This document shows, piece by piece, positions 37,721 through 48,662 of a stretch of DNA of 64,000 nt. Where the stretch lies: the NCBI RefSeq assembly GCF_011045035.1, contig NZ_JAALAA010000005.1:124001-188000 (forward strand). The letters run 5' to 3'. The notes under the pieces are model-generated. The model was not told the origin of the DNA. It saw nothing but the letters and a program-made list of their open reading frames with translations, and did no database searches. How positions within the stretch are numbered: the first letter of the stretch is position 1; each line of letters begins with the position of its first letter. The position numbers were made by a program, and so were the translations under genes. Source of the DNA: Nocardioides turkmenicus (lineage in GTDB: Bacteria > Actinomycetota > Actinomycetes > Propionibacteriales > Nocardioidaceae).

Positions 37721-37761
37721 CTCGACCCCCGAGAGTTCGACAACCCCGAGAGGAACCATCC

Positions 37762-38712
37762 ATGTGTTACGGATACGACGGTGAGAGCGCGCTGCGGCGA
37801 TCACTCGCCGAGCGAGGTCTGAGCCGCCGCTCGATGCTCAAGGGCGCCCTGGGCGCCGTCGCCGGTGGTGCCGTCCTGGCCGCCGCACCAGGCCTGCCGT
37901 CCCCGGCCGCGGCGGCCGTGGCCGGGACCCGCCGGGTCCCGCCGGGCCGGATCAGCATCCAGCTCTACACGCTGCGCAGCGTGATGAGCGGTGACGGCGT
38001 CGACCGCACGCTGGCGACCCTGGCCGATCTCGGTTATCCGCGGGTCGAGCTCGCCGGTCTCTACGGGCGTACGGCCACCGCCATGCGGGGCACGCTCGAC
38101 TCCCTGGGGCTGCGGTCCTCCTCGAGCCACGACGGCATCAGCGCCTCGCCGGCAGCGCTCGAGGCCAAGCTCGACAACGCCGAGACCATGGGTCAGCGGT
38201 TCATCAACGTGCCCTACCTGGCGTCGAGCTCGCTGGCCGACTGGCAGCGATGGGCCGCGCAGATGAACGTCGAGGCACAGGCCGCGAAGGCCCGCGGGCT
38301 GGCGTACGGCTACCACAACCACGCCCACGAGTTCACGACCGACCTCGGTGGCGGCGTCACCCCGTGGGACGTCTTCACCAGCGAGCTGGACCCGGCCTAC
38401 GTCCACCTCGAGGTGGATCTCTACTGGGCGGTGACGGGCGGCGTGAACCTCGGCATGTCCAACGAGGACGCGATCGACTTCGCCATCGACACGATCGCCG
38501 CCGCCCCGCAGGCGGTGCGGCAGTACCACGTCAAGGACCGTAACCCCGCCACTGGCGACCACTGCGACCTCGGCACCGGCTTCATCGACTTCTCGAAGAT
38601 CTTCGCCGCCCACGCGGTGGAGGAGTACATCGTCGAGAACGACACCCCTGAGGTCACTCCGATCCAGACCGCGGAGGTCGGCTACTCCTACCTGCGCCGT
38701 CTGCGCTACTGA
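37762..38712 (+). CDS. Tat-exported sugar isomerase/epimerase-like TIM barrel protein
   Basis: A 316-aa protein with a clear Tat signal: SRRSMLKGALG at residues 21-31, a hydrophobic stretch and an AAA cleavage area near residue 52. The mature part is a xylose-isomerase-like barrel (RISIQLYTLRSVM, YPRVELAGLYG, GYHNHAHEFT with metal ligands, VHLEVDLYWAV, YHVKDRN). Export of such an isomerase-like enzyme is seen in other sugar loci with Gfo/Idh/MocA enzymes and ThuA. It ends the 16-kb operon, 6 bp from the convergent minus-strand gene. Confidence 0.9.
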   Translation: MCYGYDGESALRRSLAERGLSRRSMLKGALGAVAGGAVLAAAPGLPSPAAAAVAGTRRVPPGRISIQLYTLRSVMSGDGVDRTLATLADLGYPRVELAGLYGRTATAMRGTLDSLGLRSSSSHDGISASPAALEAKLDNAETMGQRFINVPYLASSSLADWQRWAAQMNVEAQAAKARGLAYGYHNHAHEFTTDLGGGVTPWDVFTSELDPAYVHLEVDLYWAVTGGVNLGMSNEDAIDFAIDTIAAAPQAVRQYHVKDRNPATGDHCDLGTGFIDFSKIFAAHAVEEYIVENDTPEVTPIQTAEVGYSYLRRLRY

Positions 38713-38718
38713 CCCGCG

Positions 38719-40614
38719 TCAGAACGCGCGCCGCTTGAGCTGGCCCGCCGCCCGCCGCAACGGGTTGCGGGCCAGCTCCTCCTCCAGGTGGCGTACCTGC
38801 TCCTCGAGCTCGGCCACCCGCTCGGGAAGCCGGCGGCCGGCGCGGCGCTCGGCCCTGATCAGCTGGGCCTTCTCGGAGTGGGCGTCGGTGAGGCGTACGG
38901 TCTCGGGGGCCACGGCGGGGACCAGCTCGGGGGCGTCGACGGTCTCGCCGGGGACGGCCGGGCGGGCGGCGACCTGGAAGGTCTCGACCATCGCGTCGGG
39001 CTGGTCCCGGACCCACTCGGCGACGGCGTACGGCAGGGTCTTCTGCGGCACCCCGAAGGCGGAGACCAGCGGGTCGGCGAGGGTGCCGCGCAGCTCGGTC
39101 GCGACCAGACTGGCGTCGGCCAGCAGGCGCATCAGGCCAGCGCGGTCGAACGACCGCAGCGGCTCCCGGTCCACCGGCAGCGGCGTGGTCGACCAGTGTC
39201 CCTGCAGGACCGCCAGCCTGCGCGAGCCGTGGGTGGCGTTGGGGGTGGAGACCACGATCCGCCCCTGCGGGGCAAGCAGTCCGCGGGCGTCCTCGAGCAC
39301 GGCGGCCGGGTCGGGAGCGTACTCGAGGAGCTCGGCGAGCACCACCACGTCGAAGCTGCCCGGCGCGAAGAGATCGGTCAGGGGAGTGGCGAGCGGGTCG
39401 GCGACGACCACGTCGGCCAGCTCCCGGCCCGCGTACGCAGCAGCCTCCTCGTCCCTCTCGACACCCGTCACCTGGCACCCCTGGGCGCCGAGCCGGCGGC
39501 CGATCTCGCCGGTCCAGCAGCCGACCTCGAGCACCTCCGGGGCTGAGCCGACCAGGGCCGCGATCTGGGCCGGGGGAGCGTTGTCACCGTCCAGCGACCC
39601 GGTCGCGAACCGGTTGGAGGGCCGCAGCCCGGCGGCGGGGCCGGCGGTGGTGCCGTAGCCGGCGCAGTAGGCCAGCGACCTGCCGTCGAGGCGACGCTCG
39701 GCGGTCAGCGGCACCACCTTGGTGAGTCGGCGCCCGCGCGCCTCCCGGGTCTCGTCGAGGTAGGCGCGCACACCCGAGAACTCGTCGGGATAGGCCTGCT
39801 CGCAGTGGCGCAGCAGCGCCTCGGCGTCGAGGGCGTAGGGGTCGTCGCGCAGCGTCTCGATCTTCACGATCGGCAGCCGGCCGCCGTCGAGCACGCTGTC
39901 GGCCATCGTGTTGCACGGGTTGGGCGGCTGGTTGCCGATGTTGCGTACGAGGTTCCACTCGGCGGTCGTGGCCGGGAGCAGGTGAGGGTCGACGTCGGGG
40001 TCGAAGGTGATGTTGACGCCCATCCAGGACCGGCGTGCCCGGGCGCGCCGGTGCTCGTACGCCCGCGGCACGAAGTAGGCGTCGTAGGTCAGGCCGGCCT
40101 CGGCGAGCCGGCGGGTCAGGCCGACCTCGTAGCGCACGATCACCTCGGCGCGGTCGTCGAGCGGCTCGAAGTCGCGCCAGAACGCGACGAACGCCTCCGA
40201 GGCGACGGCGGCGGGGGTGAAGCCCACGAAGTAGCTCTGGACGTGGTCGTCCATCTCCTGGTTGCGGGTCAGCCCCCAGAAGTCGACCCCGCGTCCGGCC
40301 ATCTCCTCGAAGATCTGCTCGGGCGGCACCACCGGCCCGATGAAGCTGTCGTTGGCCAGCACCACGAGGTCGAACCGCGCCAGGTCGCCGGCGGCATCCA
40401 GCCCGGCCCGGTAGGAGGCGAAGTCGTAGCCCCGGTTGTCGCGCTCGACCACCTGTGCGCGGGCCTGCGCCCAAGCGCGGTCCTCGTCGCGCAGGCCCCC
40501 TGCGGAGACCACGACGACCTCGGCCGCGGCTGCGTACGTCTCGATCTGGTGGCGCACATGGGGCCACAGCCTGCCCTCGGTGTCGTACGTCGCCAGCACT
40601 ACCAACCGCGGCAC
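38719..40614 (-). CDS. RgpF-like rhamnan synthesis protein fused to a methyltransferase
   Basis: A 631-aa fusion. Residues ~1-330 match the rhamnan synthesis F (RgpF) family: LVVLATYDTEGRLWPHV, ERDNRGYDFASYRAGL, LVVLANDSFIGPV, WGLTRNQEMDDHVQSYF. Residues ~355-560 are a class I SAM methyltransferase (VLEVGCWTGEIGRRLG, SFDVVVLAELLEYAPDP, GRIVVSTPNATHGS). The C-terminus is a coiled coil (RVAELEEQVRHLEEELARN). Its methyltransferase half is clearly paralogous to the gene at 42343-43389. The protein probably both transfers and methylates sugars of a rhamnose-type surface polymer. It is divergent from the GT2 gene at 40717. Confidence 0.88.
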   Translation of the reverse strand: MPRLVVLATYDTEGRLWPHVRHQIETYAAAAEVVVVSAGGLRDEDRAWAQARAQVVERDNRGYDFASYRAGLDAAGDLARFDLVVLANDSFIGPVVPPEQIFEEMAGRGVDFWGLTRNQEMDDHVQSYFVGFTPAAVASEAFVAFWRDFEPLDDRAEVIVRYEVGLTRRLAEAGLTYDAYFVPRAYEHRRARARRSWMGVNITFDPDVDPHLLPATTAEWNLVRNIGNQPPNPCNTMADSVLDGGRLPIVKIETLRDDPYALDAEALLRHCEQAYPDEFSGVRAYLDETREARGRRLTKVVPLTAERRLDGRSLAYCAGYGTTAGPAAGLRPSNRFATGSLDGDNAPPAQIAALVGSAPEVLEVGCWTGEIGRRLGAQGCQVTGVERDEEAAAYAGRELADVVVADPLATPLTDLFAPGSFDVVVLAELLEYAPDPAAVLEDARGLLAPQGRIVVSTPNATHGSRRLAVLQGHWSTTPLPVDREPLRSFDRAGLMRLLADASLVATELRGTLADPLVSAFGVPQKTLPYAVAEWVRDQPDAMVETFQVAARPAVPGETVDAPELVPAVAPETVRLTDAHSEKAQLIRAERRAGRRLPERVAELEEQVRHLEEELARNPLRRAAGQLKRRAF

Positions 40615-40703
40615 GGTGAAACCTCCGAGAAGATGGGATGTCGGCCTTCACCCTAACCAGGTCGCGGCCCGTGTCGGGTTCCGCCCAACCCTGGTGGGCG
40701 GCA

Positions 40704-40716
40704 TAGGCTGAAGCCC
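40704..40716 (+). promoter_or_regulatory. Candidate leaderless promoter (-10) of the double-GT2 gene
   Basis: TAGGCT at 40704-40709, seven bases before the ATG at 40717, in the 102-bp region between divergent genes. No ribosome-binding site precedes the ATG, which fits a leaderless transcript. Confidence 0.5.
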
Positions 40717-42285
40717 ATGCCATCGCCCCGGGTATCGCTTATCACTGCTGTCTACAACCCGCCCGCCGATGCCTTCGAGGACACGATCGCGTCGGTCCTC
40801 GCCCAGTCCTACGACGACTGGGAGTGGATCCTGAGCGACGACAAGTCGCCGGAGTCCTGGGTGCTTCCGCGGCTGCGTGAGCTGGCCGCGAGGGACCGAC
40901 GCGTACGGATCGTCGAGCGCCCGGAGAACGGCGGGATCGTGGCCGCGTCGAACTCCTCGCTGGCCGAGGCGACCGGTGAGCTGGTCGCCCTCCTCGACCA
41001 CGACGACGTGCTCGAGCCCAACGCGCTGGCCAAGATGGTCGACGCCTACGACCGGTTCGACGACCTCGACTACGCCTACAGCGACCAGGACCTGATGAGC
41101 GACGCGGGCGAGCTCCGCGACGCCTACTACAAGCCCGACTGGTCGCCGGAGCGGCTGCGCCACCACAACTACTGCACCCACTTCTCGGTCTTCCGCCGCT
41201 CCGTCGTGGAGGAGGCCGGCGGGTTCCGGGAGGGCTTCGACGGATCCCAGGACCACGACCTCGTGCTGCGGGTCAGCGAGCGAGCCCGGCGCATCGTGCA
41301 CGTCCCCGGCGTGCTCTACCACTGGCGCCAGGTCCCGGGCTCGGCCGCCGCCGACAACCAGGCCAAGCCGTACGCCTGGGACGCCGGCGTGCGCGCCGTG
41401 CAGGCACACCTGGACCGTGTCGGGATCCGGGCGACGGCCACCCGCGGGGTCTCGCCCGGGCTCTACCGTGTCGAGCGCGAGCCCGACCTGGAGACCCCGG
41501 TCAGCGTGATCATCCCGACGATCGGCACCAGCGCGATCGTGTGGGGCGAGAAGCGCGCCATGGTCGTCGAGACCGTCCGCTCCGTGGTCGCCACCAGCAA
41601 GCACCGCGACCTCGAGTTCGTGATCGTCTACGACACCCCGACCCCGGCCCCGGTGCTGGAGGCGCTGCGGGCCATCGAGGGCGCCGACATCAAGCTCGTC
41701 GAGTTCACCGAGAAGTTCAGCTTCAGCGCCAAGTGCAACGTCGGCGCGGCGCACGCGCGTGGAGACGTGCTGGTCTTCCTCAACGACGACATGGAGGCGT
41801 ACTCCGAGGGCGTCATCGAGAACCTGATCGCGCCGCTGCGCGAGCCCGACGTCGGCATGACCGGCCCCAAGCTCCTCTTCGAGGACCTCCGCATCCAGCA
41901 CGCCGGCCTCGTCTACGGCAGCGGCACCATCACCCACGCCTACTACCGGGCCCGCCCCGAGGAGCGTGGCAACCACGGCGAGCTGCACATCAACCGGGAG
42001 ACCTCCGCGCTCACCGGCGCCTGCGTGGCGATGCGGCGCGAGGTCTTCTTCGACGCCGGCGGGTTCAGCGAGCGCCTGCCCGTCAACTACAACGACGTCG
42101 ACCTGTGCCTCAAGGTCCGTCGCTCACTCGGCCTGCGGCTGGTCTGGCTCCACGACGTCGTCCTCTTCCACTTCGAGTCGGTCAGCCGCGACAACGCCGT
42201 CCACGACTGGGAGAAGGACTTCGTCAACAACCGCTGGGGCAACTACAAGCACGTCCGCGAGGGCTACTCCAACAACGTGAGGTGA
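40717..42285 (+). CDS. Glycosyltransferase with two GT2 domains
   Basis: A 522-aa protein with two GT-A domains. The first (residues ~1-230) has VSLITAVYNPP, WEWILSDDKSPE and ALLDHDDVLEP. The second (~255-500) has VSVIIPTIGTS, VFLNDDMEAYSEG and YNDVDLCLKV, with the conserved acidic metal and base sites. Paired GT2 domains like this are found in rhamnose/galactan-type polymer assembly, where one protein makes alternating linkages. It lies between two methyltransferase genes and likely builds the same surface polymer. It converges on the minus-strand methyltransferase, with a long hairpin between them. Confidence 0.9.
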   Translation: MPSPRVSLITAVYNPPADAFEDTIASVLAQSYDDWEWILSDDKSPESWVLPRLRELAARDRRVRIVERPENGGIVAASNSSLAEATGELVALLDHDDVLEPNALAKMVDAYDRFDDLDYAYSDQDLMSDAGELRDAYYKPDWSPERLRHHNYCTHFSVFRRSVVEEAGGFREGFDGSQDHDLVLRVSERARRIVHVPGVLYHWRQVPGSAAADNQAKPYAWDAGVRAVQAHLDRVGIRATATRGVSPGLYRVEREPDLETPVSVIIPTIGTSAIVWGEKRAMVVETVRSVVATSKHRDLEFVIVYDTPTPAPVLEALRAIEGADIKLVEFTEKFSFSAKCNVGAAHARGDVLVFLNDDMEAYSEGVIENLIAPLREPDVGMTGPKLLFEDLRIQHAGLVYGSGTITHAYYRARPEERGNHGELHINRETSALTGACVAMRREVFFDAGGFSERLPVNYNDVDLCLKVRRSLGLRLVWLHDVVLFHFESVSRDNAVHDWEKDFVNNRWGNYKHVREGYSNNVR

Positions 42286-42295
42286 ACCGAGGTGA

Positions 42296-42343
42296 ACCTC
42301 CCGTCGAGTCGGCTCGTCAAGACGGGCCGACTCGACGGGAGGT
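42296..42343. terminator. Long hairpin between convergent genes (bidirectional terminator)
   Basis: An 18-bp perfect stem, ACCTCCCGTCGAGTCGGC (42296-42313) paired with 42326-42343, around a 12-nt loop that itself has CGTC/GACG complementarity. It fills the gap between stops at 42285 (+) and 42343 (-). No T-tract is visible on either side, so termination efficiency is uncertain. Confidence 0.6.
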
Positions 42344-43389
42344 CAGCTCTGGGCGGCGCGACGGAGGCGGCGGACGACCCGGCGGCCGAAGTTCCGCACC
42401 GGGTGCCGGTTGGCGTACGTCAGGTCGGCCTCGAGGCCGGCGACCTTGCCGCGCAGCCGCTCGATGCGCTCGCGGCGGCGGCGGTTGACCTCGCGGGCCT
42501 CGCGCAGCTGCTTGGACAGGGTGCCGACCCGCGCCTGGGCGGAGTTGGCCGAGGCCTGGATGCCGAGGATGTGGTCGCGGGTGGCCAGCCGCGAGCGGGT
42601 GACCTCCTCGAACTGCCGGGTGTGCTCGTCGCGGAGCCGGACCTCGTCGGCCGGGGCGGCCTGGACGAGCTCGGGCGGCGCCGGCGCGACCTCGCCCTCG
42701 GCGAGCGGCCGGGCGGAGAGCTGGAACTGGTAGACCAGCGCGTCGGGCTGCTGACGCACCCACTCCACGGCGACCTCGGGAAGCTGGCGGGGGTCGACCG
42801 AGACCTCCACGTTGAGCGGGTCGGCGGTGGTGCCGCGCAGCTCCTCGACGGCGTAGCCGGCCTCGGCGAAGAGCGCCAGCAGCCCCTCGCGCGAGTAGAA
42901 CTTGATGTGGGTGCGGTCCAGCAGGCCGGTGTCGGTGGTCTGCCAGCGGCCCTGCAGGAGGGCGAGCCGGACCGAGCCGTGGGTGACGTTGGGGATCGAG
43001 ATGACCACCCGGCCGCCGGGGGCGAGCAGCTCACGGGCCTGCTCCAGCGCGGCCCGAGGGTCGACGAGGTGCTCGAGGACGTCGGCGAAGATCACCACCT
43101 CGAAGGAGCCGGGCTCGACGATCTCGGTCAGGGGCGTCGCGTCGAGGTCGGCGATGATGACCTTCTCCAGCACCTTCTCGGCCAGGCCGGCCGCCTCGGG
43201 GTCGATCTCGATGCCGGTGACCGTGCAGCCGCGCTCGGTGAGGATCCGGCCGACCTCGCCGGTCCAGCAGCCCACGTCGAGGACCCGCTTCCCCTCGCCC
43301 GCCGAGGCGGCCGACTCAGCCAGGTCGAGGACCTGCACGTGGCTGGTGTTGCGGTGATCGAGGTCGATCTCGACGGCGTAGTGCGACAT
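42343..43389 (-). CDS. SAM-dependent methyltransferase with C-terminal coiled coil
   Basis: Class I methyltransferase, 348 aa. SAM motif VLDVGCWTGEVGRILTERG, acidic TGIEIDPEAA, post-motif VVIFADVLEHLVDP and GRVVISIPNVTHGSVR are intact. The C-terminal ~100 residues are a basic coiled coil (TLSKQLREAREVNRRRRERIERLR). The ATG at 43389 begins the compact protein; the frame is open further upstream, but that extension overlaps the glnB control region. It is the closest relative in the window of the methyltransferase half of the protein at 38719 and probably modifies the same polymer. Confidence 0.88.
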   Translation of the reverse strand: MSHYAVEIDLDHRNTSHVQVLDLAESAASAGEGKRVLDVGCWTGEVGRILTERGCTVTGIEIDPEAAGLAEKVLEKVIIADLDATPLTEIVEPGSFEVVIFADVLEHLVDPRAALEQARELLAPGGRVVISIPNVTHGSVRLALLQGRWQTTDTGLLDRTHIKFYSREGLLALFAEAGYAVEELRGTTADPLNVEVSVDPRQLPEVAVEWVRQQPDALVYQFQLSARPLAEGEVAPAPPELVQAAPADEVRLRDEHTRQFEEVTRSRLATRDHILGIQASANSAQARVGTLSKQLREAREVNRRRRERIERLRGKVAGLEADLTYANRHPVRNFGRRVVRRLRRAAQS

Positions 43390-43402
43390 GCGACGAGGGT
43401 AG

Positions 43403-44313
<911 letters not shown>

Positions 44314-44335
44314 ATCTCATAGCCAGGGGGCGAGT

Positions 44336-46546
44336 GTGACCGCTGAGGGGCGGGCGGAGCGCACGGCCCAGGCCGACGAGCACTGCGCCAAGGCGTACGC
44401 CGCGGCCGGCGGCCCCGAGGTCGGGGTCGCCCTGGTCGCGGTCGGGGGATACGGGCGCGGGGAGCTCGCGCCCTTCTCCGACTGGGACCTGGTGCTGGTG
44501 CACGACGACGATGTCGTCGTCGGGGAGGTCGCCGAGCAGGTCTGGTACCCGCTCTGGGACGTCGCACCCAAGCTCGACCACTCGGTACGGTCGTTCTCGG
44601 AGATGCTCTCCGCCTCGACCGGCGACCTCCGGGTCGCGCTGGGGCTGCTCGACATCCGGCACCTGGCCGGCGACCGCGGGCTCGTGCTGCGGCTGCGTAC
44701 GACGATGCTGGCGCACTGGCGCAAGCACGCCCGCTCCCTGCTGCCCGAGCTGAGGACGATGAGCGTGGAGCGGCACCGGCGCGCCGGTGAGCTCGCACAC
44801 GCCTCGGTGCCCGACCTGAAGGAGATGTACGGCGGGCTGCGCGACGCGGTCGTGATCAAGGCGATCGTGGCGACCTGGCTGGTCGACGTGCCTGCGGTCG
44901 ACCTGGAGAAGTCGCGCCGCGCCCTGCTCGACGTGCGTGACCTGGTGCAGGAGATCGCCGGCCGGGCCACCGACCGGGTCGTGCCGGAGATGTGGGACCA
45001 GCTCGCCGAGCGGCTCGAGCTGGCCGACGCTCGCACCGCGCAGGCCCACGTCCGCACCATCGGCCGCCGCCTCACCCACCTCTCCCGGCTGGCCTGGCGG
45101 CGGGTGGACGGGGTGCTCGAGCGCTCGCGCCCCGGAGCGCCACGGCGTCCCAGGCTGGCGCCGTTGGGCGGTGGCCTGGCGCTCGCCTCCGGCGAGGTGG
45201 TGCTGGTGCCCGGCGCCCGGCCGGCGCGCGACCCGCTGATGCTGCTGCGCGCCTCGGCGCTCGCCGCCGAGCACGGCGTCGCGCTGGCGCCGCCGACCGC
45301 CGCACGACTGGCCCGGGACACCCCGGCGCTGGCCGAGCCGTGGCCGGAGGAGGCGCGTCACCTCTTCCTCCGGCTGCTCGGCGCCGGACGCGGCCTGCTC
45401 GCGGTCTGGGAGACGTTGGAGGAGACCGGTGCGGTCTCCCGGATCCTGCCCGAGTGGGAGCGGATCCGGCTGCTGCCGCACGCCTCGATCATCCACCGCT
45501 TCACCGTCGACCGGCACACCATCGAGACCTGCATCGAGGCGGCCGCGCTGCTGCCGCGCGTCGCCCGCCCCGACGTGCTGCTGGTCGCGGCGCTGCTCCA
45601 CGACATCGGCAAGGGGTCGCTGACCGAGCACAGCGTCGCGGGGGAGCCGATCGCCCGCCGGATCGCCTCCCGGATGGGCTTCCCCGACGAGGAGGTCAAC
45701 CTGATCGCGCTGCTGGTGCGCTGGCACCTGCTGCTCTCCACGACCGCGACCACCCGCGACCCCGACGACCCGGCGACCGTCGACCTCGTGGTGGACACGA
45801 TGGGCGACGCGGAGGCGCTCGCGCTGCTCACCGCGCTCACCGAGGCCGACGCCCGGGCCACCAGCGCCCAGGCCTGGACCAGCTGGCGGGCCCGGCTCAT
45901 CCTCGACCTCTCCCGGTGGGCCGGGCGGGTCCTCGATACCGGCATCGCCGCGGGGGAGCGGCCGCAGGCCGCCGTCGAGATCCCCGAGAACGTACGTTCC
46001 GGGGCGGCGTCCTTCCGCACCGAGCCGCTCGCCGACGGCGCCCGGGTGTGGGCGATCGCGCCCGACCGGCTCGGCCTGCTCGCCGACCTCGCTGCCACGT
46101 TCGCGGTCGCGCGACTTCCGGTCCGGGCCTGCCGTGCCTGGCCGCAAGGCGGTTTCGGGGTCAGCGTCTGGGACCTCGACGACTCCTACGTGGACGCCGC
46201 GGTGCTGCGTACCCGGTTCTCGGCGATCACCGAGGGCCGCCTCGACCCGGCGACCCGGCTGGCGCCCAGCGCGGCCGCGCGGGGGAGCGAGCCCTCGGTC
46301 GTGGTCCGGCCCGAGGCCTCCAGCACGGCCACCGTCCTCGAGGTACGCACCATCGACCGCCCCGGGGTCGTCTACACCGTCGCCGCCGCGCTGGCCCGGA
46401 TGGAGATCGCCGTCCGCTCCGCCCACATCTCCACCCTCGGCCCGCAGGCCGTCGACGTGTTCTACCTGCAGGAGGCCTCCGCCGGCGCCCTCGCCGAGCA
46501 GCGCGCGGCCGAGGCGGCGCACGCGGTCCGGGCGGCCCTCGAATAG
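44336..46546 (+). CDS. glnD: [Protein-PII] uridylyl/adenylyltransferase GlnD
   Basis: Bifunctional P-II modifying enzyme (736 aa). The nucleotidyltransferase domain has VGGYGRGELAPFSDWD at residues ~36-51, the HD phosphohydrolase domain VAALLHDIGKG near residue 420, and two ACT domains at the C-terminus (WAIAPDRLGLLADLA and VRTIDRPGVVYTVAAALA). In some actinobacteria it adenylylates rather than uridylylates P-II. The start is the GTG at 44336 with ggggg 5 nt upstream, giving a shorter N-terminus than in E. coli. It is the end of the glnB1-glnB2-glnD operon and precedes ffh by 60 bp. Confidence 0.95.
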   Translation: MTAEGRAERTAQADEHCAKAYAAAGGPEVGVALVAVGGYGRGELAPFSDWDLVLVHDDDVVVGEVAEQVWYPLWDVAPKLDHSVRSFSEMLSASTGDLRVALGLLDIRHLAGDRGLVLRLRTTMLAHWRKHARSLLPELRTMSVERHRRAGELAHASVPDLKEMYGGLRDAVVIKAIVATWLVDVPAVDLEKSRRALLDVRDLVQEIAGRATDRVVPEMWDQLAERLELADARTAQAHVRTIGRRLTHLSRLAWRRVDGVLERSRPGAPRRPRLAPLGGGLALASGEVVLVPGARPARDPLMLLRASALAAEHGVALAPPTAARLARDTPALAEPWPEEARHLFLRLLGAGRGLLAVWETLEETGAVSRILPEWERIRLLPHASIIHRFTVDRHTIETCIEAAALLPRVARPDVLLVAALLHDIGKGSLTEHSVAGEPIARRIASRMGFPDEEVNLIALLVRWHLLLSTTATTRDPDDPATVDLVVDTMGDAEALALLTALTEADARATSAQAWTSWRARLILDLSRWAGRVLDTGIAAGERPQAAVEIPENVRSGAASFRTEPLADGARVWAIAPDRLGLLADLAATFAVARLPVRACRAWPQGGFGVSVWDLDDSYVDAAVLRTRFSAITEGRLDPATRLAPSAAARGSEPSVVVRPEASSTATVLEVRTIDRPGVVYTVAAALARMEIAVRSAHISTLGPQAVDVFYLQEASAGALAEQRAAEAAHAVRAALE

Positions 46547-46606
46547 CACCTGACGTACAACCGTTCGTTAGTCTTTGCAGGACAACCACTCTGCTGAAGG
46601 ACCGCT

Positions 46607-48169
<1,563 letters not shown>

Positions 48170-48532
48170 GTGGCAACGGTCCTGGTCGTCGACGGCGCCA
48201 ACGTCGTCGGTGCCCGCCCCGACGGCTGGTGGAAGGACCGTGCGGGCGCCGCGCGCCGGCTCCACGAGGCGCTGCTGGTCGCCGATCTCCCGCAAGACCG
48301 GATCGTCCTGGTCCTGGAGGGACAGGCCAAGGGCGGCGTACGTCCGGGGCGGGACGCCCACGTGCACACCGTCCACGCGCCCAAGGACGGCGACGCCGCG
48401 ATCGTCGCGACCGTGCGGGAGGCGCTGGAGAAGGGTGACCGGGTGACGCTGGTGACCGCCGACCGGATGCTGCAGGCTCGCTGCGGCGGCGCCACGGCGC
48501 TCGGCCCGTCCTGGCTGCTTGACCAGATCTGA
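48170..48532 (+). CDS. NYN/PIN-like domain protein
   Basis: Small (120 aa) PIN-fold protein with VLVVDGANVVGARPDGWWKD at its start, carrying the first catalytic Asp of the NYN/YacP-like group, and KDGDAAIVATVREAL and VTADRMLQARC, which supply the later acidic positions. Such proteins are candidate RNA nucleases. The GTG start follows the ffh stop with no gap, so it is probably translated with ffh and could serve SRP or RNA turnover. Activity is inferred from the fold only. Confidence 0.8.
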   Translation: MATVLVVDGANVVGARPDGWWKDRAGAARRLHEALLVADLPQDRIVLVLEGQAKGGVRPGRDAHVHTVHAPKDGDAAIVATVREALEKGDRVTLVTADRMLQARCGGATALGPSWLLDQI

Positions 48533-48562
48533 GGATTTCGCCCGGTTACGCGTGCGTAGCCA

Positions 48563-48604
48563 TTGACCTCGGGTGTGATCGCCGTCACGCTGGGAGCGCT
48601 CTCA
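48563..48604 (+). promoter_or_regulatory. GH3 gene control region: CRP-like site and CebR-type box
   Basis: A -35-like TTGACC is at 48563-48568. TGTGA-n6-TCACG (48574-48589) matches the CRP/GlxR consensus with one mismatch. TGGGAGCGCTCTCA (48591-48604) differs at one base from the palindrome TGGGAGCGCTCCCA bound by CebR, the cello-oligosaccharide repressor of Streptomyces. Position and match strongly suggest control by cellobiose-type sugars. Confidence 0.65.
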
Positions 48605-48662
48605 CGAGCTCTGGCGCCTCACCGCCGAGGCGTCGGCAGATCACTCTCAGGAGGCCTGTCCC

